From a virus, in IMG/VR virus record IMGVR_UViG_3300044957_001620, positions 1 to 24,485 of that record: a DNA stretch of 24,485 nucleotides. One strand, 5' to 3'. The notes under the pieces were generated by a model. The model did no database searches. It saw only the letters and a program-made list of their open reading frames with translations, and was not told where the DNA came from. A program made the translations under genes and the position numbers. Positions 1 to 5,276 of the stretch are shown here, in pieces (positions within the stretch are counted from its first letter, which is position 1; each line of letters opens with the position of its first letter).

Positions 1-1074
1 TCATCTGAGCTTTTGCATCATATCGAAAAATTGCGTTTCGTTAATGCAGTCTTCAACAATAGCCGTATTGATTGTTGGTGGAACTGAACTCGTATCGGCA
101 GCCTTCCCGGGAATTGAGAGCAGCACTGTCGAAATGCCGTTGTAGTAAGAATATTCTTTGGCGATAGAAAACTTTTCGGTCAACGATGCGGAAAGGCTCG
201 CTTGGTGGCTCGGATCGGCCTTAAGATCACCACCCAATCCTCGACGCATCTTGCCATTATTGGTGGCGCCAGCGGCAGTGTTATGTCCAAGTGAAGAGAG
301 GCGACCGTCACCTCCATTATACAGCTGCTCAATTTTTGGGAAAAAGTTCGCAAGCCTAAGGTTTTTCTGTTGCCAGACGGAATTTACTTGGGACTGAGCG
401 AGCGAGCGGAACACATCCTTCAGGATAACTAGTGCCTTGGACGCTTCAGCGATCCGTGTCAAGCGTGTCGCATCTACACGGAATTCAATACGGAGATTAG
501 CAGGGTCAATGTAAATAGTATCGATCCGTTGAAACGCGGTCCGACGATACGCAACAACATTGTCGTATCCCAAGAATCGTTGCTGCGAAATTGCATCAGT
601 CATCGCGGACACAGAGAACTCTTGTTTCGAAGTTTCGTATCCTCGACTGTAGAAATAGAGGGTCGCAGTCGTGCGCGTAGCGTTGGTCACACACCTGACT
701 AGTTTAGGATCAATTGACAGGTTTGCCATCTCCGCGTCGGTGACTTGCCGAGGAAATTTGCTACCACGGGCGTCCACATACTGCGGCACATAGGTATGTG
801 CAACTAGAGCATCGAGGAATGGTTTGTCTGCAGGATCAAACACAGCAAACTGTACGGCTTTGTCACCCCAGTCTACGTTGTCTCGATAGATACGCTCCAA
901 TACCTGAGCTTGGGTGATGAGCTGTGCTGCTGGAACAGTCTGACTAGTGAGCTTGCTCTCCAAGTTGATCATGTTGTTACTTTTTGGAAGGCCCTGATGA
1001 ACTAGTGCTGATTTCAACGTTGAAAATTTGAGCGAACGGCTCTTGAGCTGTTCCAAAGCAGTCTGGATCGTCAT
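1..1074 (-). CDS. Hypothetical protein, AT-richer than the phage genes
   Basis: An uninterrupted frame on the minus strand ends with TGA at the first bases of the window. I chose the ATG at 1074 (357 aa); an in-frame GTG at 1113 would add 13 residues, and neither has a clear Shine-Dalgarno site. I do not recognise the family. The protein looks soluble, with a mixed alpha/beta composition, no evident signal peptide or membrane segment and no nucleotide-binding loop; a Gly/Asn-rich stretch lies near residues 255-280. Base composition and codon use are clearly AT-richer than the structural genes to the right, which points to separate acquisition. It lies beyond the terminator of the leftward phage operon, so it may be a moron or cargo gene (such as an accessory defence gene) or host DNA flanking the prophage. 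No function is assigned. Confidence 0.6.
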   Translation of the reverse strand: MTIQTALEQLKSRSLKFSTLKSALVHQGLPKSNNMINLESKLTSQTVPAAQLITQAQVLERIYRDNVDWGDKAVQFAVFDPADKPFLDALVAHTYVPQYVDARGSKFPRQVTDAEMANLSIDPKLVRCVTNATRTTATLYFYSRGYETSKQEFSVSAMTDAISQQRFLGYDNVVAYRRTAFQRIDTIYIDPANLRIEFRVDATRLTRIAEASKALVILKDVFRSLAQSQVNSVWQQKNLRLANFFPKIEQLYNGGDGRLSSLGHNTAAGATNNGKMRRGLGGDLKADPSHQASLSASLTEKFSIAKEYSYYNGISTVLLSIPGKAADTSSVPPTINTAIVEDCINETQFFDMMQKLR

Positions 1075-1398
1075 CTTATGTTTGTTGATACTTGGGCAAG
1101 GAAGCCGTCCCACGGCTGGAGCAAGAGCTGTCTAAGATACAACAATGATTCACTTTGATCAACTGACCAGCGGTTGGGTCGCTCCCATACCTAACGGCTG
1201 CCTGATACACCACTACTAGGTGGCTTGTCCAGTCTCGTCGGTATGCGGAAGTGGAACGTGATTATATGCTACAACCAGTAGCAAATCTTCACGGCGTAAA
1301 GTGGCGAAGTGACGACACCTTGCAGTAGCGGACTTTGGCTATCAGCAGATTAGTCGGACCTCAACTACTTCGAATTCTTCTAAGCTCAAGTCAAAGAA
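1075..1398. other. Intergenic stretch without a recognisable gene
   Basis: About 320 bases separate the AT-rich gene from the terminator of the leftward operon. I see no convincing open frame, no tRNA cloverleaf and no repeat array. Composition is intermediate between the flanking gene and the phage. If this is a prophage edge, an attachment site could lie here, but I see no duplicated core within the window to support that. Confidence 0.4.
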
Positions 1399-1418
1399 AA
1401 GCCACCTCGCGGTGGCTT
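1393..1418 (-). terminator. Rho-independent terminator of the leftward operon
   Basis: AAGCCACC (1399-1406), loop TCGC and GGTGGCTT (1411-1418) form a perfect 8-bp stem. Read leftward, the stem is followed by TTCTTTGA, an imperfect U-rich tail. It lies 24 bases past the stop of the last gene of the leftward operon (1442), so it probably ends transcription from pL. Read rightward, the tail TTCTTC is also T-rich, so it may act in both directions. Confidence 0.75.
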
Positions 1419-1441
1419 CTTCATTCCTGTCGGGCAGGATA

Positions 1442-1714
1442 TCAGTGCTTGTCCTGATACTTCATCATCCAAGCCCATACGTCCTTGGCACGATACCGGG
1501 CATGCCCTCTGCCGCCGCTGGAGGTCGGCAGGCGCACCGCCTTGGGGAAGTCCGGCTGCGGCGCTAGGCGCTCGCGCACCTGTGCTTCACTGAGCTTCAT
1601 GCAGGCTGCGATCGTCGCGATGTCCCACATCTCGTAGTCGAACGGGATTTGTGGCCGGATGCGCTCGGCGACAGCCGAGGCCAGGCGGTTAATCAAATCG
1701 TTGTCATCAGCCAT
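1442..1714 (-). CDS. AlpA/excisionase-like helix-turn-helix protein
   Basis: A 90-aa protein. Residues about 29-70 contain a helix-turn-helix (IATIAACMKLSEAQVRERL) followed by a wing-like stretch (PDFPKAVRLP, then GRGHARYRAKDVWAW). This is the usual pattern of AlpA/MerR-type winged-helix proteins, which include phage excisionases. The start ATG at 1714 has a strong Shine-Dalgarno AAAGGAG seven bases upstream and overlaps the end of the preceding gene by 8 bp, so the two are coupled. It is the last gene before the terminator. The place, at the end of a leftward early operon, fits an excisionase (Xis), but the integrase is not in the window, so a plain transcription regulator is equally possible. 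Confidence 0.7.
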   Translation of the reverse strand: MADDNDLINRLASAVAERIRPQIPFDYEMWDIATIAACMKLSEAQVRERLAPQPDFPKAVRLPTSSGGRGHARYRAKDVWAWMMKYQDKH

Positions 1715-2012
1715 GGGTGGGCTCCTTTCTCTTTCTCTTTCCTGAGCGCTTTCTCAGCAGCCTGTCGCGGACGATGCGATCGAGCGCATCGCCAAGTGTC
1801 ATGTCTTTAAACTGGATGAATTTCGCGAGTGCCTGCTGCACCTCTAGCGTAACCACTACCCGAGGAAGCAACGTCTTTCCCTCGGCCTCCAGTTTTTCGC
1901 GCCGGCGTGCCTGTCTTGCCGATGCGCTTAATGCGGTTCCTGTTGACGGTCGGCCTCGCCTTCGGTCGGTTTTCGGCGTCGCCGTTGCATCTTGAGTGGG
2001 CAGCATAGTCAT
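1707..2012 (-). CDS. Small basic phage protein, possible RHH-type DNA binder
   Basis: A basic protein of about 101 aa from the ATG at 2012; a GTG at 2021 and an ATG at 2006 are also in frame, and GGGA just upstream favours 2012 or 2006. The first half is very rich in Arg and Ala (RRRGRPSTG, SARQARRREKLEAEG). The second half has a short strand (LLPRVVVTLEVQQ) followed by two predicted helices (ALAKFIQFKD, TLGDALDRIVRDRLL), which resembles the ribbon-helix-helix fold of Arc/MetJ-type phage regulators. The tail is Lys/Arg-rich. It overlaps the AlpA-like gene downstream, so both are likely made together. Regulation or DNA binding is inferred from composition and fold pattern only. Confidence 0.6.
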   Translation of the reverse strand: MTMLPTQDATATPKTDRRRGRPSTGTALSASARQARRREKLEAEGKTLLPRVVVTLEVQQALAKFIQFKDMTLGDALDRIVRDRLLRKRSGKRKRKEPTHG

Positions 2013-2031
2013 GTATCCCACTAGGAATTTT

Positions 2032-2045
2032 CGTGAGAACTCACG
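2032..2045. promoter_or_regulatory. Short inverted repeat upstream of the basic protein gene
   Basis: CGTGAG-AA-CTCACG is a perfect 6-bp inverted repeat with a 2-bp centre, about 20 bp upstream of the start codon of the minus-strand gene ending at 1707. It could be an operator, possibly autoregulatory, or a small mRNA hairpin. It does not match the TTACY-N4-RGTAA operator of the immunity region. Confidence 0.3.
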
Positions 2046-2051
2046 GTATTT

Positions 2052-2270
2052 CTATGTGCTAGTTTCTTGAATGGGCAGGTGCCGGCATGTGGTTCGCCAG
2101 CTGGCTGGCTGGCCGCATGCAACGTATCGAGGTTCACCTCGAGCAGTGCACGTACACCGGCGCCCCTGGTTGCAGTCGTGGCTGCAGCCGTTCGCTGAAA
2201 GGGTGCGGGCGATCCAGCGGGCGCCGGCCAGCAACGGGCTAAAAAGTGTGGCGGGTAGGGTGAGCGCCAT
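2052..2270 (-). CDS. Small cysteine-motif phage protein
   Basis: A 72-aa protein. The start ATG (2270) has a strong Shine-Dalgarno GGAGG eight bases upstream and lies only 3 bp after the stop of the preceding gene, which argues that it is real. The N-terminal 20 or so residues are hydrophobic (TLPATLFSPLLAGARWI). They are followed by a compact motif, CSHDCNQGRRCTC, at residues about 29-41. Small phage proteins with a similar C-x-x-x-C-x-Q-G-R-x-C motif are familiar to me from Burkholderiales prophages but have no known role to my knowledge. The cysteines and histidine might bind metal. The rest of the tail is unstructured-looking. Confidence 0.55.
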   Translation of the reverse strand: MALTLPATLFSPLLAGARWIARTLSANGCSHDCNQGRRCTCTARGEPRYVACGQPASWRTTCRHLPIQETST

Positions 2271-2273
2271 TTG

Positions 2274-2510
2274 CTATGCCTCCATGATTTGAATTTCGGA
2301 GCTGTCGAAGCTGTGGCGGCTTCCGGCCAGATACACCGTCATCGAAACGCGACCGCCGTTCTGATACAGGGTCAGGCTGTTGATGAAGTGGCGCCGGCCC
2401 TGGTGCAGTACGGGGCGTGCGCAGTGCGCCGACTTGAGCAGCAGCCAGTGGTGTTTGTAGGCTTGCATGTCGAGCGGCTCTACCTGGCTGGTGTCGACGG
2501 GGCCAGTCAT
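2274..2510 (-). CDS. Hypothetical protein of the leftward operon
   Basis: A 78-aa protein that I cannot assign. Its ATG at 2510 overlaps the TGA of the upstream ATPase gene in an ATGA junction, so it is translationally coupled to that gene. The sequence has a helical segment around residues 15-30 (MQAYKHHWLLLKSAHC) and then alternating strand-like residues (LTLYQNGGRVSMTVYLAG). There is no membrane segment or catalytic motif that I can name. The close coupling hints that it may act with the SF3 ATPase encoded just before it, but that is inference from position only. Confidence 0.5.
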   Translation of the reverse strand: MTGPVDTSQVEPLDMQAYKHHWLLLKSAHCARPVLHQGRRHFINSLTLYQNGGRVSMTVYLAGSRHSFDSSEIQIMEA

Positions 2511-3292
2511 GCCGCACTCCTGTAGCCATGGCGCACTGATGCCGGCGGCAGGGTGCTCTCGTTGAACGTTCCCATGTCGAGGCCGTGCATCAGATACTCG
2601 CGAAATGCGTCGGCACCGCCCTCGAAGATCTCGTGCACGACGGCCTGGTAGAACGCGCGCTGGCGTGCGGGTGGCACTTCGATGACCGTGAACCTGCGGC
2701 TGCCGATGTCGGCGGGCAGGAAGTCAGGGCTGCTGGTGACGTAGATGAAGTTCAGACGGTTCGGGATTCGCTTTGCCAGCTGGCCCTTACGCTCGATGAC
2801 GAAGGACTCGGCCGCCATCGCTTCCTTCATTCGCGTTATGTGCGATCGCGCGAACTCGCCGTCGACCACCGTCAGGCTGATGCCTTCAATCCATCCGTTG
2901 AATACGCTGTGCAGGTCTCGAGGCTGGATCCGCGCGGCGACATTGCCGTACAGCTCGGCAACGACGAAGTTCAGGAACAGGGATTTGCCTGATCCTTCGC
3001 CGCCGTTGAAGACCAGAGCGGTCGACATCTTTGCGCCGGGATTACGGAGTGGATATGCCAGCCAGCGAAGAACCCATATGTGCAGCTCGTCGTCCATGTC
3101 GCATAGGTGAGCCAGCAGCGTCATGATGTTGCTGCAGTGTGCCGGCCGCGCGGCGATTGCCGGCGCCGATGCCGGCGCCATCATCGCCTTAAGCGTGGTC
3201 AAAATCGCATTGAGGCCTGCGAGCGGCGCGGCGAGGCTGCGAACGGCTGCATTGCTAAAGTCAATAAAGGCGGTGGCCATGGTGTCTTTCAT
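2507..3292 (-). CDS. Stand-alone SF3/DUF5906 ATPase domain, paralogue of the main helicase
   Basis: A 261-aa protein that corresponds to the C-terminal ATPase part of the 961-aa primase-helicase encoded at 6175-9060, without its TOPRIM region. The two share RWLAYPLRNPGAKM exactly and align throughout. Walker A is GGEGSGKS (residues 97-104), Walker B is VVDGE (142-146) and the arginine-finger region is GSRRF (197-201). The sensor-1 position reads SS where the large protein has SN, so hydrolysis may be altered. Residues 1-50 are Ala-rich and unrelated to the larger protein. Codon choices in the shared stretch differ widely, so the duplication is not recent. It lies in the leftward operon, opposite to replication genes. 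It may modulate or block replication (own or of superinfecting phage), or be an accessory helicase. Start could also be the ATG at 3280. Confidence 0.8.
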   Translation of the reverse strand: MKDTMATAFIDFSNAAVRSLAAPLAGLNAILTTLKAMMAPASAPAIAARPAHCSNIMTLLAHLCDMDDELHIWVLRWLAYPLRNPGAKMSTALVFNGGEGSGKSLFLNFVVAELYGNVAARIQPRDLHSVFNGWIEGISLTVVDGEFARSHITRMKEAMAAESFVIERKGQLAKRIPNRLNFIYVTSSPDFLPADIGSRRFTVIEVPPARQRAFYQAVVHEIFEGGADAFREYLMHGLDMGTFNESTLPPASVRHGYRSAA

Positions 3293-3301
3293 GTCGGGCT
3301 T

Positions 3302-3568
3302 TCAGTGTTTCAATGAATTTGTGCGAACGATGGTCGACCAATCGTTACGCTGTTTAAGCCAGGGCGCGAAGAACTCGGCGAGCTCGGCCAGCGCGGTCGC
3401 GTTCTCATCCAGGTCTGCAACGATCGCTTTATGGCGGTTCGGATATCGGCGGGCTCGACTCGGGTCGCTCCAAAACGCGAGGCTCTCGGCCAGCGCCTTA
3501 CGGTCATTGAGTAAAGCTCTCGCGATCGTGCCGACGGCTTCTTCAGTCAGCAGCAAAGCGCTTTTCAT
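3302..3568 (-). CDS. Hypothetical helical protein of the leftward operon
   Basis: An 88-aa protein with a strongly helical pattern (EEAVGTIARALLNDRKALAE, then ENATALAELAEFFAPWL). No motif or family is recognised. Its ATG at 3568 overlaps the TGA of the preceding 48-aa gene (ATGA), so it is translationally coupled to it. It ends 9 bp before the start of the SF3 ATPase gene, placing it in the same leftward transcript. A role cannot be assigned; small proteins in this place in other phages include inhibitors of host functions, but nothing in the sequence shows that here. Confidence 0.55.
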   Translation of the reverse strand: MKSALLLTEEAVGTIARALLNDRKALAESLAFWSDPSRARRYPNRHKAIVADLDENATALAELAEFFAPWLKQRNDWSTIVRTNSLKH

Positions 3569-3711
3569 AGCGGGCGTACTGCAATGCCAAACACTGCTGC
3601 ATCGCCCTGGGCAGCTGCAGCCGCGTCATATGCCACGGCAGCCGAAGACGCGATAGCGTAAAAGCGTTGCACCTCAGCAGAGGTTGTCACGGTTACGTGG
3701 AATGTTTTCAT
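3565..3711 (-). CDS. 48-aa first gene of the leftward operon
   Basis: A short frame from ATG at 3711 to a TGA that overlaps the next ATG. It has a good Shine-Dalgarno AAAGGA about eight bases before the start and lies some 30 bases downstream of the predicted start point of pL, so it is the first gene of that transcript. The protein begins MKTFHVTVTTSAEVQRFYAI and continues with an Ala-rich helix (SSAAVAYDAAAAAQGDAAVFG). Short phage proteins with this beta-strand then Ala-rich helix pattern are common next to immunity regions; their role is unknown to me. Support comes from the ribosome site, coupling and promoter position rather than from homology. Confidence 0.6.
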   Translation of the reverse strand: MKTFHVTVTTSAEVQRFYAIASSAAVAYDAAAAAQGDAAVFGIAVRPL

Positions 3712-3749
3712 CTGCACATCCTTTCAACGGGATCAAGTAATGTGCAGAG

Positions 3750-3792
3750 ATATTACTAAACGGTAATGATGTTCGTCAACACCATTTGGTAA
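3750..3792 (-). promoter_or_regulatory. pL promoter with operators oL1 and oL2
   Basis: Read leftward there is a -35 TTGACG (3779-3774), an 18-bp spacer and a -10 TAATAT (3755-3750). Two 14-bp operator-like sites lie on it: oL1 TTACTAAACGGTAA (3753-3766), which sits between the -35 and overlaps the -10, and oL2 ACACCATTTGGTAA (3779-3792), which abuts the -35. The centre-to-centre distance is 26 bp. The block is nearly the same as the pR/oR block on the opposite strand, including an identical 20-base segment across oL1 and the -10, which is strong internal evidence for joint control by the repressor and Cro. Confidence 0.85.
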
Positions 3793-3925
3793 TATGCGGT
3801 AGTTTGCGGGGAATTCTGCGAAAAAAAGGCGGTGCAACAGTGGGCGTATGCGTTTTGCATGTCGTGCATATGCATCGGCACGACAGGCTACACAGCGGGC
3901 GCGGCGGGGCCGAAAATCTTGGATA

Positions 3926-3945
3926 TACTGTATATTCATACAGTA
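3926..3945 (+). promoter_or_regulatory. LexA (SOS) box
   Basis: TACTGTATATTCATACAGTA carries CTGT and ACAG separated by 8 bp with TA flanks, a near-perfect match to the enterobacterial LexA consensus CTGT-N8-ACAG, which is also used by Betaproteobacteria. It stands about 58 bp upstream of the start of the 56-aa plus-strand gene at 4003. Promoter elements are weaker to read (a possible -35 TTGGAT at 3920-3925), but the box would cover the promoter. Expected effect: host LexA silences this promoter and DNA damage opens it. Confidence 0.8.
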
Positions 3946-4002
3946 AAAAGGTGTAGCATAACGACTACAGAGTTATCTGTAGGAAATGCTGGGTGAGGTG
4001 AG

Positions 4003-4173
4003 GTGGAAGACTATTTCAAAGAAATGAAAGACGCGCTTCGGGCGATGACGCCGGAAGCGCGTGCTGAGATGTTGAGACTGGCGCAAGCCATGGCCGTGAA
4101 GCACCCGGCCCAGGCGCGGCCGGCGTTACGACTGGTAAACGGAGTCAGATCCGGAGCGGTTGCTTACCGCTGA
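4003..4173 (+). CDS. Tiny SOS-controlled protein, candidate antirepressor
   Basis: A 56-aa frame starting at GTG 4003 with a purine-rich GAGGTGAG just before it (close spacing), or at an internal ATG at 4024 (49 aa). The first 35 residues look like one or two amphipathic helices (DYFKEMKDALRAMTPEARAE, then MLRLAQAMAVKH); the rest is basic and Pro/Ala-rich. I do not recognise the family. It is preceded by a LexA box and converges on the repressor gene, overlapping its last 48 bp. The repressor has no self-cleavage domain, so an SOS-made small antirepressor, as known in Gifsy-type phages and for Tum of phage 186, would explain how DNA damage induces this prophage. Function is inference from context. 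Confidence 0.55.
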   Translation: MEDYFKEMKDALRAMTPEARAEMLRLAQAMAVKHPAQARPALRLVNGVRSGAVAYR

Positions 4174-4566
4174 CTCAGCCGCAGTTTCGATCAGGCTCTT
4201 TCCTATGTCAGGAGAGCTGCGATAGTTTGTGAGCAGGTCCAGCTCACGTTGCGTGACATACACAAGAGCCATCCATTGCGGCTCGATATTTTCTACCACT
4301 GAAAGCAGTGGTCGCTGGGCAGAGCTCGGTGGCGGGGCTTCGATCGCCGTTTCAGTTGTTGGATCGGTGTCGAACCAGCCGCGCGGCAGCCCGCACTTTT
4401 CCTCGAGCTTTCTAGCCTTTTTCTCCCCGAACGCCTTCGTGCGGAGCAGGCCTGACACTTCCCCCTGGTTCTCTCCAGTCTCGTCGACGAACTTGGCCTG
4501 AGATCCTTCGTATTTTTCTTGGATCAGCTGCGCTAGACGGGCGCGCCGGATGTCTTGAATTTCCAT
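4126..4566 (-). CDS. CI-like phage repressor without S24 peptidase domain
   Basis: A 146-aa protein. Residues about 5-65 form a lambda-repressor-like helix-turn-helix domain (QAKFVDETGENQGEVSGLL as helices 2-3, then KKARKLEEKCGLPRGWFD, the usual end of the domain in proteobacterial phage repressors). The following 80 residues include a Pro/Ser linker and a short region (QWMALVYVTQRELDLLTNYR). There is no room for, and no sign of, the Ala-Gly cleavage site and Ser/Lys pair of the LexA/CI S24 peptidase; cleavable CI proteins are usually about 200-240 aa. The gene is divergent from the Cro-like gene across the oR sites, and an AGGA lies about ten bases before the ATG. It should bind the TTACY-N4-RGTAA operators to keep lysogeny. 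Without autocleavage, induction needs another route. Confidence 0.85.
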   Translation of the reverse strand: MEIQDIRRARLAQLIQEKYEGSQAKFVDETGENQGEVSGLLRTKAFGEKKARKLEEKCGLPRGWFDTDPTTETAIEAPPPSSAQRPLLSVVENIEPQWMALVYVTQRELDLLTNYRSSPDIGKSLIETAAESAVSNRSGSDSVYQS

Positions 4567-4586
4567 AGCCGGATTGTCCTAGCCGA

Positions 4587-4644
4587 TTACTAAATAGTAA
4601 ATCACCAAATGGTATTGACCTACCTCATTACCGTTTAGTAATAT
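4587..4644 (+). promoter_or_regulatory. oR operators and rightward promoter pR
   Basis: pR has -35 TTGACC (4615-4620), an 18-bp spacer and -10 TAATAT (4639-4644). Three 14-bp sites are present: oR3 TTACTAAATAGTAA (4587-4600), oR2 TCACCAAATGGTAT (4602-4615) and oR1 TTACCGTTTAGTAA (4628-4641). oR1 lies in the pR spacer and -10; oR3 is closest to the repressor gene and probably controls its leftward promoter. oR1 and oR2 centres are 26 bp apart, as at oL. The layout is that of lambda oR with three sites between divergent repressor and Cro genes. Confidence 0.85.
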
Positions 4645-4652
4645 GTTTGCCC

Positions 4653-4916
4653 ATGGACAAATTACTCGCATACCTAAACAGCCTCGATAAGGTGGCGCGC
4701 GCCGAATTCTGCGCAGCCTGCGGCACGACAGAGCGCTACCTCCGCAAGGCTGTCAGCGTTTCGCAACGTCTCGGCGCCGATCTGTGCATCAACATCGACC
4801 GCGCATCTCGCGGCCAGGTCACGTGTGAGCATCTCCGCCCAGACGTCGACTGGGCCTACCTGCGCGGCACCGACAAGGGCGCCGGCAAGGCGTCGGATGG
4901 CCTCGGCAATGCGTAA
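4653..4916 (+). CDS. Cro/YdaS-like DNA-binding protein
   Basis: An 87-aa protein from the ATG at 4653. It begins MDKLLAYLNSLDKVARAEFC and continues with ACGTTERYLRKAVSVSQRLG, a compact helix-turn-helix typical of the YdaS/Cro-like family, with the familiar ending CEHLRPDVDWAYLRG. It is the first gene of the rightward early transcript, divergent from the repressor, and should lower repressor and pL/pR transcription during lytic growth. No Shine-Dalgarno precedes the start and the predicted pR start point falls only a base or two before the ATG, so the mRNA may be leaderless. In other contexts YdaS members have been described as antitoxins, but the place here is that of Cro. Its last 60 bp overlap the convergent WYL-like gene. 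Confidence 0.85.
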   Translation: MDKLLAYLNSLDKVARAEFCAACGTTERYLRKAVSVSQRLGADLCINIDRASRGQVTCEHLRPDVDWAYLRGTDKGAGKASDGLGNA

Positions 4917-5185
4917 GTCGACGACACCAATGCAAGCAAGTGATCAGGTATGCGGCGTGCGCTGGCAAAGCGCTCAGTTGGATCGATCCGCACGGATTCG
5001 CGCGCGTCGATCAGCTTCCAGGCGTCCTGCAGCTCGCTTGCTAGTCCGCCGGCAACCTGGAACGCGATCAGTACATCCCGTCCTCCCGTCACCCTGGCGT
5101 AGGCATGCGGCTCAAACGTCCGAAGAAATCCATTGTCGAGCCATTGCACCAGGTGCCGGTTTGTGACTGCGTCGATGAGTTGCAT
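4856..5185 (-). CDS. Small WYL-like domain protein, convergent with the Cro-like gene
   Basis: A 109-aa protein from the ATG at 5185, which has AAAGG about five bases upstream. The pattern NRHLVQWLDNGFLRTFEPHA, then YARVTGGRDVLIAFQVAGG and WKLIDARESVRI resembles small stand-alone WYL-like proteins (family pattern: NR.L..F.Y.G..R.vEPH.yg...g...LrAyQ..GG......WKLf...e). WYL domains are usually ligand-sensing or regulatory modules. A longer frame extends upstream to 5320, but that part is the shadow of the divergent promoter region and the YmfL-like gene. It lies on the strand opposite to its neighbours inside the early region, with its tail overlapping the Cro-like gene by 61 bp. An operator-like site at 5229-5242 may govern it. 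Family assignment is by memory of the pattern and is moderate. Confidence 0.6.
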   Translation of the reverse strand: MQLIDAVTNRHLVQWLDNGFLRTFEPHAYARVTGGRDVLIAFQVAGGLASELQDAWKLIDARESVRIDPTERFASARRIPDHLLALVSSTYALPRPSDALPAPLSVPRR

Positions 5186-5228
5186 AGGGACCTTTAAGAG
5201 TTTCAGAGCGGAAAGAAGTGTTCGCACT

Positions 5229-5242
5229 TTACTGCTAAGTAA
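5229..5242. promoter_or_regulatory. Extra operator-like site of the immunity consensus
   Basis: TTACTGCTAAGTAA fits the TTACY-N4-RGTAA consensus of the oL and oR sites exactly. It lies between the divergent WYL-like gene (start 5185) and YmfL-like gene (start 5277). A second small inverted repeat, TTGGT-AAA-ACCAA, follows at 5246-5258. The repressor or Cro could thus control a second divergent promoter pair here. Promoter elements are not clear enough to mark. Confidence 0.55.
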
Positions 5243-5276
5243 AAGTTGGTAAAACCAAAATAAATCAGAGGGATGT

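Noticed and set aside
1075-1441. Possible tRNA or attachment core in the gap
   Set aside because: I could not fold a cloverleaf or find a duplicated core elsewhere in the window.
3733-3939. 68-aa minus-strand frame upstream of the leftward operon
   Set aside because: It covers the pL promoter and operators and reaches into the LexA box, has no ribosome site, and its composition (Arg/His/Cys-rich) is unlike a real protein.
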